Shown here one piece after another: positions 1 through 9,255 of a stretch of 64,000 nucleotides of DNA. The DNA is taken from NCBI RefSeq assembly GCF_024758505.1, contig NZ_CP077970.1:6758001-6822000 (forward strand), written 5' to 3'. The first letter of the stretch is position 1. Each line of letters opens with the position of its first letter. The notes under the pieces were generated by a model. That model did no database searches. It saw nothing but the letters and a program-made list of their open reading frames with translations, and was not told the origin of the DNA. Source of the stretch: Bradyrhizobium arachidis. GTDB taxonomy: Bacteria > Pseudomonadota > Alphaproteobacteria > Rhizobiales > Xanthobacteraceae. The position numbers were made by a program, and so were the translations under genes.

Positions 1-714
1 GCCTATGTGACGCCGTCGCATCAGTTTCCGATGGGCGGCGTGCTGCCGATCGCGCGCCGGCACCAATTGCTCGCCTGGGCAAGACGGTTCGACGCCTATG
101 TGATCGAGGACGATTACGACAGCGAGTACCGCTACGATACAAAACCCGTCCCGCCGCTGCATGCGCTCGAAGGCAGCGACAACGTGATCTATCTCGGCAC
201 CATCTCCAAGACGCTCTCGCCCACGCTGCGGATCGGATATCTGGTGGTGCCATCCGGACTGCAATCCGTGTTCAGCGCGGCCAAGCAAATCATGGACCGG
301 CACACACCGCTGGCCGAGCAGGACGCACTCGCGACGATGCTCGAGAGCGGCGGCTATGACAGCCATGTCAGGCGCGTTCGGCGACGCAACGGTGAGCGCC
401 GGCAGACCCTGCTCGACGCCCTGCACCGCAGATTTGGCGAGCGCATCAGGATCGAAGGCGCCGCGGCCGGCTTGCATGTGGTGGTCTGGTTTCGCGACCT
501 GCCGCAAACTTGCGAAGCGGCGTTGATCGAAGCTGCCCGCGCTAGAGGCGCCGGCATCTATCCCGTCTCGGCGCTGTTCGATCAACGGCGTTCGCCGCGC
601 CGGCCTGACGGCGTCGGGCTCATCATGGGTTACGCCGCACTGGAGGCGCGCCAGATCGAACGCGGCTGCCAGCTTTTGGCGCAGGCCGTGGATCAGGTAC
701 GGCCGAGGCGATAG
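1..714 (+). CDS. MocR/PdxR-type regulator, C-terminal aminotransferase-like part (5' truncated by window)
   Basis: The reading frame is open from base 1, so only the C-terminal ~237 residues are present. They form the large domain of a fold-type I PLP enzyme: the IEDDYDSEYRY segment, then ISKTLSP carrying the PLP-binding lysine, then RIGYLVVP. This layout is that of GntR-family MocR regulators, where an N-terminal winged helix (left of the window here) is fused to an aminotransferase-like sensor of PLP or amines. A stand-alone aminotransferase is possible but less likely, given the PaiB-like gene just downstream on the same strand, a frequent neighbour of such regulators. Confidence 0.85.
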   Translation, partial: AYVTPSHQFPMGGVLPIARRHQLLAWARRFDAYVIEDDYDSEYRYDTKPVPPLHALEGSDNVIYLGTISKTLSPTLRIGYLVVPSGLQSVFSAAKQIMDRHTPLAEQDALATMLESGGYDSHVRRVRRRNGERRQTLLDALHRRFGERIRIEGAAAGLHVVVWFRDLPQTCEAALIEAARARGAGIYPVSALFDQRRSPRRPDGVGLIMGYAALEARQIERGCQLLAQAVDQVRPRR

Positions 715-733
715 ACGCACCGCGCCGGCGCCC

Positions 734-748
734 TAACTGGACTAGTTA
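734..748. promoter_or_regulatory. Inverted repeat before paiB-like gene, possible operator
   Basis: TAACT (734-738) and AGTTA (744-748) form a perfect 5-bp inverted repeat with a 5-base spacer in the gap between the MocR-type gene and the PaiB-like gene. Position suggests an operator, perhaps for the neighbouring regulator. This is inference from symmetry only. Confidence 0.3.
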
Positions 749-831
749 AATCTTCACGAACTGGCCGTTCTCGGCAGGCCAGATTGCGGCTATCCCTGAG
801 CCGAGAACGCAGATCCGCCGGGAGACCTTCG

Positions 832-1461
832 ATGTATACGCCCCCCGCCTTCAGGGACGACGATGTCAAAAACATCCGCGCGACCATTCGCGCCGCACGC
901 CTGGCCAATCTCGTCACCGCCACGGCGGACGGACCGCTGGCGACACCCCTGCCGCTGTTCCTCGACGAGAGCGAGGGCGAGCACGGCGTGCTGTACGGGC
1001 ACATGGCAAGGGCCAATTCGCACTGGCGTGCGTCGCCGATCGGCGAGGCGCTCGCCATCTTCATGGGGCCGGAAGCCTATGTGACGCCGTCGTGGTACGC
1101 GACCAAGCAGGAGACCGGAAAGGTCGTGCCGACCTGGAACTACATCGCGGTCCACGCCTACGGCCCGGTCGAGTTCTTCGAGGACAGCGAGCGCCTGCTC
1201 GACGCGGTGACGCGCCTGACCAACCTCCACGAAGGAGCGCGCGCGACACCCTGGGCCGTCAGCGACGCGCCGGCAGATTTCATCGCCGCGCAGTTGCGCG
1301 GCATCGTCGGCGTGCGCATCCCCGTCACCCGGTTCGAGGGCAAGCGCAAGATGAGCCAAAACCGTCCCGAAGCTGATCGCGTCAGAGTCGCGGCCGGCCT
1401 TGCCGCGAGCGAAGAGCCGCGAGATCAGGAAGTGGCGCGGCTCATTCCGACGCAGGTTTGA
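832..1461 (+). CDS. FMN-binding negative transcriptional regulator, PaiB family
   Basis: Protein of 209 residues starting MYTPPAFRDDD, the usual PaiB N-terminus. The ATG at 832 has GGAGA at 821-825 at good spacing; an in-frame TTG at 784 lacks one. The split-barrel flavin-binding fold is suggested by the segments TATADGPLATPLPLFLD, GHMARANSHW and VTPSWYATK. Family members resemble pyridoxamine-phosphate oxidases and bind FMN; PaiB of Bacillus represses sporulation and protease genes. Its role here is unknown. The MocR-type gene upstream is a common partner and may control it. Confidence 0.88.
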   Translation: MYTPPAFRDDDVKNIRATIRAARLANLVTATADGPLATPLPLFLDESEGEHGVLYGHMARANSHWRASPIGEALAIFMGPEAYVTPSWYATKQETGKVVPTWNYIAVHAYGPVEFFEDSERLLDAVTRLTNLHEGARATPWAVSDAPADFIAAQLRGIVGVRIPVTRFEGKRKMSQNRPEADRVRVAAGLAASEEPRDQEVARLIPTQV

Positions 1462-1473
1462 GACGCGAACGCG

Positions 1474-2661
1474 CTAGATGATGCCGCTCCGCCGGAGCGC
1501 CGCAATCGCAGCCCCGTCATAGCCGAGGTCGGCGAGGACACGATCGGTGTTCTCGCCGAGCGTCGGCGGGCGCGCTGCGATCTCGCCCGGCGTTTCCGAC
1601 AGGCGCACGGCGGCCCGCGACACCGGCGCAGGTTTTGGCAGGCCCGGATAGTCGACGTCCTGCATGAAACCGGCGGCACGAATATGCGGATGGTCCAGCG
1701 CCTGTTGCGGGCTCAGCACGGGCCCGGTTGGAATCATCGCCTTGCCCAGCGTATCGACGGCCTCCTGCGTGGTGCGCTCGGCGCACCAGCGCGCCATCCG
1801 CTCGCTGATGATGGGGCCGTTGTTGCCGCGGCTGATGTCGTCGGCAAAGCGCAGATCGTTCAGCCACTGCTCTTCCTCGCCCATGAGCTTCGCCCAGCGC
1901 TTGAACAGCGGATGACCGGTGACCTGGCACAGCACCCAGCCGTCTTTGGTACGGTAGATGTCGGCTGGTGCTGCAGTCTGGCCGAGATTGCCCGATGGCA
2001 CGCGATTGACATTGATGACCGCCTGCTCGATCAGCGTCGCGTTGGTGAACGACAATGCGGTTGCCAGCAACGCGCCTTCGACGATCTGCCCGCGCCCGGA
2101 CTTGCCGCGCTCGATCAGCGCGGCGAGCGTGCCGAACGCGCAGTGCAGCGCGGTTCCGAAATCGACCCAGTTCACCGCGGCCCGGTACGGCGGATTTCCC
2201 TCGCCGGTCATGTACACCGACCCAGACATGACCTGCCCGACACCGTCAAACCCGACGCGGTCGGACCACGGCCCCGGTCCGCCGAATGCAGTCGCCGTCG
2301 TCAGGATGATGTCGGGCTTGATCGCCTTCAATGAGTCATAGTCGAGTTTCATCGCGCGCAGGGTCTGCGGCGGCAGGTTGGCGACGACCACGTCCGCGGT
2401 CGCAATCAGGCGGCGCATCACCTCCTGCCCCTCGGGCTTCATCGGATCGAGCGTGATGCACTTCTTGTTGCGGTTGACCTGCAGGAACAGCGCGCCCTCG
2501 CCGCCTTCGCCGACCGGCGCCACGAAGCGATCCTCGCTGCCATCGCGCTTTTCCACGCGAATGACTTCGGCGCCGAATTCAGCCAGCAATGTCGCGCAAT
2601 ACGGCCCCGCGATATAGCGCCCGAAATCCAGGACGCGCACGCCTTCCAGAACTCCCCCCAT
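1474..2661 (-). CDS. CoA-transferase family III (CaiB/BaiF type)
   Basis: Protein of 395 residues, typical length for class III CoA-transferases, which move CoA between carboxylic acids through an aspartyl-CoA thioester. The N-terminus GVRVLDFGRYIAGPYCA and the AEVIRVEKRDGSEDR segment are characteristic; Asp167 in WVDFGTALHC lies where the catalytic aspartate is expected. The central ATAFGGPGPW and C-terminal GPVLSPQQALDHPH segments also fit. Substrate cannot be read from sequence. It converges with the PaiB-like gene and diverges from the VOC gene, so it is probably transcribed alone. Confidence 0.88.
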   Translation of the reverse strand: MGGVLEGVRVLDFGRYIAGPYCATLLAEFGAEVIRVEKRDGSEDRFVAPVGEGGEGALFLQVNRNKKCITLDPMKPEGQEVMRRLIATADVVVANLPPQTLRAMKLDYDSLKAIKPDIILTTATAFGGPGPWSDRVGFDGVGQVMSGSVYMTGEGNPPYRAAVNWVDFGTALHCAFGTLAALIERGKSGRGQIVEGALLATALSFTNATLIEQAVINVNRVPSGNLGQTAAPADIYRTKDGWVLCQVTGHPLFKRWAKLMGEEEQWLNDLRFADDISRGNNGPIISERMARWCAERTTQEAVDTLGKAMIPTGPVLSPQQALDHPHIRAAGFMQDVDYPGLPKPAPVSRAAVRLSETPGEIAARPPTLGENTDRVLADLGYDGAAIAALRRSGII

Positions 2662-2825
2662 CGGTCTCTTTCCCTGATGTTTTTTGCCAGATTACAGAGA
2701 ATGGTTGCCGCGGCAAGGCGGCCGACAGCATGCCTCAGCCCACAGAAGTGATCGGGCCGGAGGGTTCGACGAGCCCGCGTTCTGCTCTATTATGTCACGT
2801 CCGTCCCGCACCCAGAGCCGCATCC

Positions 2826-3713
2826 ATGTCCCAACAGTTCGATCGTTCCGCCGAGGATCTCGGCAACGCCGTCCATTTCGAGCACGTCAACGTGCAGGTC
2901 CCGGATCAGCGCCTGGCGACCTTATTTTACGTGGCGGGACTTGGCCTCACCCGCGATCCCTATCTGATGGTCTCCGACACCAACATGTGGATCAACGCCG
3001 GACGGAGCCAGTTTCATCTGCCGAGCGGCAGGCCGCAGGTGGTGCGCGGTCATGTCGGGCTGGTGATCGCAGGCCGCGAGGCGCTGCTGCAGCGGCTGGC
3101 GTCGGTCGCCAAAAAACTCGAGGGCACGGCGTTCGCGTTCGCCGAGCACAACGACCATGTCGAGGCGACCTGCCCGTGGGGCAACCGGCTGCGCTGCTAC
3201 GAGCCGGACGCGGCGCGCTTCGGGCGCATCACGCTCGGCATCCCCTATGTCGAATTCGAGGTGCCGGCCGGGACCGCACCCGCGATCTGCGCCTTCTATC
3301 CCGAAATCATGGGCATGCCCGCGAACTTGCGGAACGGCGACGGCAGGGTCGCTGCCGTGAAGACGGGGCGCGACCAGCACCTCTTGTTCCGCGAGAGCGA
3401 TCGGCCCCAGCCCGACTATGACGGCCACCACGTGCAGATGTACATCACCGACTTCTCCGGCCCATACCGCCGGCTCCTGGCGCGCAATTTGATCTCCCGC
3501 GAGGACAATCAGTACCAGTACCGGTTCTGCGACATCGTCGATCTCGACAGCGGCAAGCCTCTCTTCACGGTCGAGCACGAGGTGCGCAGCGCCACCCACC
3601 CGATGTTCATGCGGCCGATGGTCAATCGCAATCCGGCACTGAACAACCGCAACTACGCCTTCGGTCACGATCAATCGCAGTGGGCGATGGGACCGGATCA
3701 ATACGAGGGATAG
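2826..3713 (+). CDS. VOC (glyoxalase/dioxygenase superfamily) protein
   Basis: 295 residues from the ATG at 2826 (MSQQFDRSAED); the longer open frame upstream overlaps the promoter region of the divergent gene and lacks family similarity. The start FEHVNVQVPDQRLATLFYVAGLGL is a standard VOC beta-alpha-beta-beta-beta module with a metal-ligand His, and a second module begins around ITLGIPYVEFEVPAG. The family includes extradiol dioxygenases, glyoxalases and epimerases; no substrate can be assigned. A Gre-factor gene follows about 80 bases downstream. Confidence 0.72.
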   Translation: MSQQFDRSAEDLGNAVHFEHVNVQVPDQRLATLFYVAGLGLTRDPYLMVSDTNMWINAGRSQFHLPSGRPQVVRGHVGLVIAGREALLQRLASVAKKLEGTAFAFAEHNDHVEATCPWGNRLRCYEPDAARFGRITLGIPYVEFEVPAGTAPAICAFYPEIMGMPANLRNGDGRVAAVKTGRDQHLLFRESDRPQPDYDGHHVQMYITDFSGPYRRLLARNLISREDNQYQYRFCDIVDLDSGKPLFTVEHEVRSATHPMFMRPMVNRNPALNNRNYAFGHDQSQWAMGPDQYEG

Positions 3714-3791
3714 GTGAGCCTTGCACTGGCTGCCGCGGCCGCTATCTGACAAGGACCAGGGCGCGCCGCGCCTCGCCAGGAGTTCCACAGT

Positions 3792-4274
3792 TTGAGCGTT
3801 GCATTCACCAAGGAAGAAAGTGCCGAAACCGCGGCCGAGACGATGTTGCCGGATCGCCCGATCTCGTCTCATCAAAACCTCGTCACGGCGGCAGGCCTGA
3901 AAGCCCTGGAAGCTCAGCTCAAGCAGGCGCAGGAGGCCTACGATCTCGCGCAGAAGATCGAGGACGTGAACGAACGGCGCCGGGAGGGCGCGCTGCCGCT
4001 GCGCGATATCAGATATCTTGCAGCGCGGCTGCGAACGGCGCAGGTGGTTCCGGATCCGATCGCGAGCGATACCGTCAGTTTTGGAAGCACGGTCACCTTC
4101 AAGCGCGATGATGGACGCGTCCAGACCTATCGCATCGTTGGCGAGGACGAAGCCGACCCGAAGCAGGGCATGATCTCCTTCGTGTCGCCGATCGCCCGGT
4201 CATTGCTGGGCAAGGCGATCGGCGACGTGATCGAAACCTCCGGTCAGGACATCGAAATCGTCGCGATCGCGTAG
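3792..4274 (+). CDS. GreA/GreB-type transcription elongation factor
   Basis: 160 residues from a TTG start at 3792, with CAGGAG at 3778-3783. The N-terminal part (LVTAAGLKALEAQLKQAQEAY) is the antiparallel coiled coil that enters the RNA polymerase secondary channel; the C-terminal FKBP-like domain shows TVTFKRDDGRVQTYRIVGEDEAD and SPIARSLLGKAIGD, hallmarks of GreA/GreB. Gre factors stimulate transcript cleavage by backtracked polymerase. Bradyrhizobia usually carry several; this looks like an accessory paralogue rather than the main greA. Confidence 0.85.
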   Translation: MSVAFTKEESAETAAETMLPDRPISSHQNLVTAAGLKALEAQLKQAQEAYDLAQKIEDVNERRREGALPLRDIRYLAARLRTAQVVPDPIASDTVSFGSTVTFKRDDGRVQTYRIVGEDEADPKQGMISFVSPIARSLLGKAIGDVIETSGQDIEIVAIA

Positions 4275-4299
4275 CGACGCCCGCGAAGCGGCTCTGGAT

Positions 4300-5181
4300 T
4301 CAGCGCCCGCTTCGGTTGGAGGCGGCGATGGAGTTTTCCTCTGATAGCGCTAGGCCAGGCTGCGGCGCCGACAATTCCTCGCAATACATCCGATCGATCT
4401 TGCGCTGCATGAGGGCATAACAATCGCATGCGACGCGCTCGAGCCGCGCCCGGTCGATTTCGACGAACCCGCGCCGGTCGGTCGGGACGGCGCCGGCCGC
4501 GCGCAGCTTGCTCATCGTCAGAGTCACTGTCGTCCGCCGCACCCCAAGCAACTGCGCAAGCGCCTCCTGCGTCACCGGAAGGCGGTCATCGGGAACGCGG
4601 TCGTGGATCTGCAGCAGCCACCGCGCCATGCGGCCGTCCACGAGGTGCAGCGCGTTACAGGCGGCAACGTGCTGGAGCTGCAACATCAGCGCGCGGACGT
4701 GGACCTGCACGACATTCCTGATGGCCGCGCTTCGCGCATAGGCGGCCCGAAACTTGGCGGCGGAGATCTGCGATGCCGTTCCGGCCACGCGAGCAACCGC
4801 GGTCACGGATGAAAGCGCCGGGCCGAGCACGGAGAACGAGGCCAAAGCGCCCTCTCGTCCCATCAAGGTGGTTGCGACCGTTTGCCCATCCGGCATATCG
4901 AGCATAAAGGCGATTGCGCCGCTGTGGGGAAAGTAGACCGGGTCGAGCTCGTCGCCTGACCGCACCAGGACTGCATCGGCTTCGAACGAGACCTTCTGGA
5001 GGTGAGGCGTGAGCAAATCGAGATCCGCCTGCGGCAACGCCGCCAGCAGCCGGTTGCCGATGCCAGCGCGCTGGACGGTCGCGATGCTGTCTGGTGAACG
5101 AGCAGTCAATGAACGACCGTATCCGTTTGTTTGATCCACTGCGATAATCCGAAATGCGAATTGCCGACCAGAACCATCCAA
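4300..5181 (-). CDS. Crp/Fnr family transcriptional regulator
   Basis: A 293-codon frame with a likely internal start. An N-terminal cyclic-nucleotide-binding-like beta-roll (residues ~40-160; FEADAVLVRSGDELDPVYFP) is followed by a dimer helix and a C-terminal winged helix (DRLPVTQEALAQLLGVRR, then TTVTLTMSKLRAAGAV). The N-terminus lacks the cysteine cluster of true FNR, so it is not an obvious oxygen sensor. This subtype is abundant in Bradyrhizobium and ligands are mostly unknown. It is an isolated gene between the Gre gene and a non-coding stretch. Confidence 0.85.
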   Translation of the reverse strand: MDGSGRQFAFRIIAVDQTNGYGRSLTARSPDSIATVQRAGIGNRLLAALPQADLDLLTPHLQKVSFEADAVLVRSGDELDPVYFPHSGAIAFMLDMPDGQTVATTLMGREGALASFSVLGPALSSVTAVARVAGTASQISAAKFRAAYARSAAIRNVVQVHVRALMLQLQHVAACNALHLVDGRMARWLLQIHDRVPDDRLPVTQEALAQLLGVRRTTVTLTMSKLRAAGAVPTDRRGFVEIDRARLERVACDCYALMQRKIDRMYCEELSAPQPGLALSEENSIAASNRSGR

Positions 5182-5384
5182 ACAGAGCCGTCAGGCGAGA
5201 TCAAGCACGGACAATTGCGGTACCCAACCGCAGATTTTCGCCGAGCAAACAGGATCTTGAATAAGTCATACAATTAACGACGTCTTGCACCCAGCGGTGC
5301 CGCCGAGATGGTCGACCGGTGACGCTTGCGACAGCGCGTTGAGCGCCCTGGGCCCGTCGCATCATGACCCTGATCAAAATGGAC

Positions 5385-5424
5385 GGGGCGATCTCGACGA
5401 CGTCACCGCCGTTGAGATCGCCCC
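5385..5424 (-). terminator. Stem-loop downstream of isocitrate lyase
   Basis: GGGGCGATCTC (5385-5395) pairs perfectly with GAGATCGCCCC (5414-5424), an 11-bp stem with an 18-base loop lying 26 bases past the aceA stop codon. On the minus strand it is followed by a short T-rich tract (CATTTTG), so it could act as a rho-independent terminator, though the U tract is weak. Confidence 0.55.
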
Positions 5425-5449
5425 GCAAGAATTCAGATGATCGGATCGG

Positions 5450-7087
5450 TTAGCCGAACTGGTTCATCGTGTTGTGGGCGCCGCCCGCCTTCAGGGCGGC
5501 CTCGCCGGCGAAGTACTCCTTGTGATCGTCGCCGATGTCGGAGCCGGCCATGTTCTGATGCTTGACGCAGGCGATGCCCTGACGGATCTCCGCGCGCTGC
5601 ACGTTCTTGACGTAGCCGAGCATGCCCTGCTCGCCAAAATATTCCCTGGCGAGGTTGTCGGTCGACAGCGCGGCCGTGTGGTAGGTCGGCAGCGTGATCA
5701 AATGGTGGAAGATGCCGGCGCGCTTGGCCGAATCCGCCTGGAAGGTCCTGATGCGTTCGTCGGCTTCCTTCGCCAGCGGCGTGTCGTCGTACTCCGCCTT
5801 CATCAGCTCGGCACGGTTGTACTTGGACACGTCCTGGCCGGCTTCCTTCATCGCGTCGTAGACCTGCCAACGGAAGTTGAGCGTCCAGTTGAAGGACGGC
5901 GAGTTGTTGTAGGCGAGCTTCGCGTTCGGGATCACCTTGCGGATGCGATCGACCATGCTGGCGATCTGCTCGATATGCGGCTTCTCGGTCTCGATCCACA
6001 AGAGGTCCGCGCCGTTCTGCAGCGAGGTGATGCAGTCGAGCACGCAGCGGTCCGCGCCGGTGCCGGGGCGGAACTGGTAGAGGTTGGAGGGCAGCCGCTT
6101 CGGACGCATCATCTTGCCGTTCTGGTTGATGATGACGTCGCCGTTCTTGGCATTCGCCGCCGTCACTTCCTCGCAATCCAGGAAGCTGTTGTACTGGTCG
6201 CCGAGGTCGCCGGGCTTGTGGCTCACGGCGATCTGCTGCGTCAGGCCGGCGCCGAGCGAGTCGGTGCGGGTCACGACGATGCCGTCTTCGACGCCGAGCT
6301 CGAGGAAGGCGTGGCGGCAGGCGCGGATTTTTGCCAGGAAGACGTCGTGCGGCACGGTGACCTTGCCGTCCTGGTGGCCGCACTGCTTCTCGTCGGAGAC
6401 CTGGTTCTCGATCTGCAGCGCGCAGGCGCCCGCTTCGATCATCTTCTTGGCGAGCAGATAGGTCGCCTCGGCGTTGCCGAAGCCGGCATCGATGTCGGCG
6501 ATGACAGGCACGACGTGGGTCTTGAAGTTGTCGATCTTCGCGATCAGTTCCTTCTCCCTGACCTTGTCGCCTTCCTTGCGGGCGGCATCGAGGCTGCGGA
6601 AGATGTCGTTGAGCTCACGGGAATCCGCCTGACGCAGGAAGGTGTAGAGCTCCTCGATCAGGGCCGGCACCGAGGTCTTCTCGTGCATCGACTGGTCGGG
6701 CAGCGGGCCGAACTCGGAGCGCAGCGCGGCGATCATCCAGCCCGAGAGATACAGATAGCGGCGATCGGTCGTGCCAAAATGCTTCTTGACCGAGATCAGC
6801 TTCTGCTGGGCGATGAAGCCGTGCCAGCAGCCGAGCGACTGGGTGTACTTGGTCGGGTCGTTGTCATAGGCGGCCATGTCGGCACGCATCAGCGCCGCGG
6901 TGTAGCGGGCCACGTCGAGGCCGGTCTTGAAGCGGTTCTGCAGCCGCATGCGCGCCACGGCTTCGGCGGTCACGCCGTTCCAGGTGGGCTTGTCCTTGAG
7001 GAGGGCTTCAGCCGCCTCAATCTCGCTCTGGTAGGACGCCGGTCCCTGGATGGCCCGGTCGCTGATTCCGCGCGGTTGGAAATTCAT
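5450..7087 (-). CDS. aceA: Isocitrate lyase
   Basis: 545 residues from the ATG at 7087 (MNFQPRGISDRA); an upstream extension is open but the family starts here and an AAGGGA ribosome site precedes it. The enzyme splits isocitrate into glyoxylate and succinate, first step of the glyoxylate bypass. The catalytic loop motif is present as KQCGH with Cys236, and substrate/metal segments (VIADIDAGFGNAEATYLL, IENQVSDEKQCGH, NLYQFRPGTGADRC) are intact. Length matches the long alphaproteobacterial class rather than the ~430-residue enterobacterial one. It diverges from a RamB/ScfR-like regulator across a 144-base gap with palindromic sites. Confidence 0.97.
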   Translation of the reverse strand: MNFQPRGISDRAIQGPASYQSEIEAAEALLKDKPTWNGVTAEAVARMRLQNRFKTGLDVARYTAALMRADMAAYDNDPTKYTQSLGCWHGFIAQQKLISVKKHFGTTDRRYLYLSGWMIAALRSEFGPLPDQSMHEKTSVPALIEELYTFLRQADSRELNDIFRSLDAARKEGDKVREKELIAKIDNFKTHVVPVIADIDAGFGNAEATYLLAKKMIEAGACALQIENQVSDEKQCGHQDGKVTVPHDVFLAKIRACRHAFLELGVEDGIVVTRTDSLGAGLTQQIAVSHKPGDLGDQYNSFLDCEEVTAANAKNGDVIINQNGKMMRPKRLPSNLYQFRPGTGADRCVLDCITSLQNGADLLWIETEKPHIEQIASMVDRIRKVIPNAKLAYNNSPSFNWTLNFRWQVYDAMKEAGQDVSKYNRAELMKAEYDDTPLAKEADERIRTFQADSAKRAGIFHHLITLPTYHTAALSTDNLAREYFGEQGMLGYVKNVQRAEIRQGIACVKHQNMAGSDIGDDHKEYFAGEAALKAGGAHNTMNQFG

Positions 7088-7178
7088 GTCCGTGATCCCT
7101 TCGATGACGACAAACTGGCATCCATTTGACGCGCGAGGGTGCCGATCACTAGCCATTCCCGGGAAAACTTGTCACACT

Positions 7179-7216
7179 TTACAGAAATCTGGTGTATAGC
7201 TGTAAGAATATTACAG
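7179..7216. promoter_or_regulatory. TTACAG/CTGTAA operator cluster between aceA and its regulator
   Basis: TTACAG occurs at 7179-7184 and 7211-7216 and its complement CTGTAA at 7200-7205. The last two make a perfect palindrome, CTGTAA-GAATA-TTACAG, ending 15 bases before the start codon of the divergent regulator. The arrangement fits autoregulation and control of aceA by the XRE/RamB-like protein. Assignment is inference from symmetry and location. Confidence 0.6.
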
Positions 7217-7231
7217 ACAGGGAAGACCCCG

Positions 7232-8671
7232 ATGACGACCTCCACCGGCCGCTCCGTCTTCATGGGACCGCGACTGCGGCGGCTTCGGCGCGACCTGGGG
7301 CTGACCCAGGCGGACATGGCGGCCGATCTCGAGATTTCCGCCCCCTACGTCGCGCTTCTGGAGCGCAATCAGCGGCCGGTGACGGCGGATATGTTGCTGC
7401 GCCTCGCCCGCACCTACAAGATCGACCTGGCCGATGTCGCCGGCGACGGCGGCGCCGACCACACGGCGCGGATGCAGTCGGTGCTGAAGGATCCGATGTT
7501 TTCCGACATCGATATCCCGACGCTCGAGATCAACGACCTCGCCGTCAGCTATCCCGGAATGACCGAGGCGTTCCTTCGCCTCTACACCGCCTATCGCGAA
7601 GAACAGCTGGCGCTGGCGGAGCGCAGAGACCCAGCGATGGCGGGCGCCGCCTCATCGTCGGGTCCTGACAATTTCGATGCCAACGATCCCGTCGCAGACG
7701 TCAGGCGGTTTCTTGCCGCCCGCCGCAACAATTTTGCCAATCTCGACGACGCCGCCGAGCGCATCGCGCAGGACTCGTCCGGGACGGCCGGTTTCATCGA
7801 ACGGCTTCGGACACGCCACAACCTTCAGGTCCGTTATCTGCCGCCCAATGTCATGCTCGGGTCGGTCAGGCGCCTCGACCTGCATCGCAGGCAACTTCTG
7901 CTCGAAGACTCGCTCGATACCGCAAGTCTCCATTTCGAGTTGGCCAAGCAACTCGCCTATCTCGAATTGGAAGGTGAGATCGCGGCAGCCCTCGAAGCCG
8001 GCAAGTTCACGTCCGAGAGCGCCCAGCTTTTGGCACGCCGCGCGCTCGGAGCGTATGCCGCCGCAGCGCTCATCATGCCGTACTCTGCGTTTGCCAAAGC
8101 CGTCGATGCGCGCCGCTACGATCTGGAGGCGCTGGCGCGACAGTTCGGCACCAGCTTTGAACAGACCGCCCATCGCGTCACGACCTTGCAGCGACCGGGT
8201 CTCGAGAAGATCCCGTTCTTCCTGATCCGCGTCGATCCCGCAGGCAATATTTCAAAACTGCTCGACGGCGCCGGATTCCCGTTCGCCAAGCACGGCGGCG
8301 CCTGTCCGCTGTGGTCGGTCCACGGCATCTTCAAGACGCCGCGCCAGATCGTCACGCAATGGCTGGAGCTACCTGACGGCAAGCGGTTCTTCTCGATCGC
8401 CCGCACCGTCACCGCCGGCGGCGGCTCCTTCGGCGCAATCCGCGTGGAGCGCGCCATCGCGATCGGCTGCGCCGCCGAACATGCGGGGCAGTTGATCTAC
8501 ACGCGCAATCAGAAGGAGCCCGATGCCGACGCGATCACGCCGATCGGCGTCGCTTGCCGCGTCTGCCATCGTCCCCGATGCACCGCACGCTCCGCGCCGC
8601 CGATCGGACGCGAGTTGCTTCCCGACGATTTCAGGACGCTGAGCGTGCCGTTCGGGTTCTCGGCGGATTGA
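7232..8671 (+). CDS. XRE-family regulator of short-chain fatty-acid/glyoxylate metabolism (RamB/ScfR-like)
   Basis: 479 residues from the ATG at 7232 with GGAAG ten bases upstream; a longer open frame would cross the operator. Residues ~8-65 are an XRE helix-turn-helix (LRRLRRDLGLTQADMAADLE, then APYVALLERNQRPVTA). The middle has an IrrE/M78-peptidase-like region and the C-terminus a cysteine cluster (CRVCHRPRC), the layout of RamB of actinobacteria and related regulators that control glyoxylate-cycle or propionate genes. Divergent orientation to aceA supports that role. Confidence 0.85.
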   Translation: MTTSTGRSVFMGPRLRRLRRDLGLTQADMAADLEISAPYVALLERNQRPVTADMLLRLARTYKIDLADVAGDGGADHTARMQSVLKDPMFSDIDIPTLEINDLAVSYPGMTEAFLRLYTAYREEQLALAERRDPAMAGAASSSGPDNFDANDPVADVRRFLAARRNNFANLDDAAERIAQDSSGTAGFIERLRTRHNLQVRYLPPNVMLGSVRRLDLHRRQLLLEDSLDTASLHFELAKQLAYLELEGEIAAALEAGKFTSESAQLLARRALGAYAAAALIMPYSAFAKAVDARRYDLEALARQFGTSFEQTAHRVTTLQRPGLEKIPFFLIRVDPAGNISKLLDGAGFPFAKHGGACPLWSVHGIFKTPRQIVTQWLELPDGKRFFSIARTVTAGGGSFGAIRVERAIAIGCAAEHAGQLIYTRNQKEPDADAITPIGVACRVCHRPRCTARSAPPIGRELLPDDFRTLSVPFGFSAD

Positions 8672-8687
8672 GCGCGATCAACGATTT

Positions 8688-9152
8688 TCAGACTGACTTG
8701 AATACCATCAAATAGAATATCCCAATCATCGCTACCGTCGAAGGGAGGCCCAGGAAAGTCCAATTCTTGAATTGCGCATCATACTCCGCGGACAATTCCG
8801 AGTTCGTCTCAATAGCCTTCTTGGAAAGATCGACCATGCGGTGCTGCAACCAGACACCGAGGATCCAGCAAACAGCAGCTGTACAAAGCAGGATCAAGGC
8901 CCACCCAAGCCATCCGGTCAAAACCGGAAATCCCAAAAGCGATGCCAACCACAATCCAGTGATGATTTGAATGAGCGCGGACAATGTCGTCAGGTAAAAC
9001 TCGACCCTGACAATATGAGGCCCGACTTCCGCGATTAGCCTTACCTTCTTGGAGCCAAAGACAATTGTGCCTAGCAAGGCAGCAAAAATGCCTCCACCAA
9101 ATAGAATTGTAGCGCTCAGAACGTGGATCAATTTTAGGACTGGGTAAATCAC
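8688..9152 (-). CDS. DUF2269-like integral membrane protein
   Basis: 154 residues with four predicted membrane helices: LKLIHVLSATILFGGGIFAA near the N-terminus, one around LTTLSALIQIITGLWLASLL, one at WALILLCTAAVCWILGVW, and one at the C-terminus. The K-x-x-H-x-x-S start followed by a glycine-rich helix is characteristic of DUF2269 proteins, inner-membrane proteins of unknown function. It converges with the RamB-like gene 16 bases away. Codon use is less GC-biased than its neighbours, hinting at different ancestry. Confidence 0.7.
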   Translation of the reverse strand: MIYPVLKLIHVLSATILFGGGIFAALLGTIVFGSKKVRLIAEVGPHIVRVEFYLTTLSALIQIITGLWLASLLGFPVLTGWLGWALILLCTAAVCWILGVWLQHRMVDLSKKAIETNSELSAEYDAQFKNWTFLGLPSTVAMIGIFYLMVFKSV

Positions 9153-9255
9153 TGTAAGTGTCTCAAAAGAATCTCATCAGGCCTTTAACTATACCGCTTT
9201 GAAAATATCGCTCTGGAGATTCTTTTGTGGCGTGTTCGAACACTTTGACCGCGGC

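Noticed and set aside
5474..7129. 551-codon open frame antisense to isocitrate lyase
   Set aside because: A codon-bias shadow: the minus strand encodes a complete, conserved isocitrate lyase.
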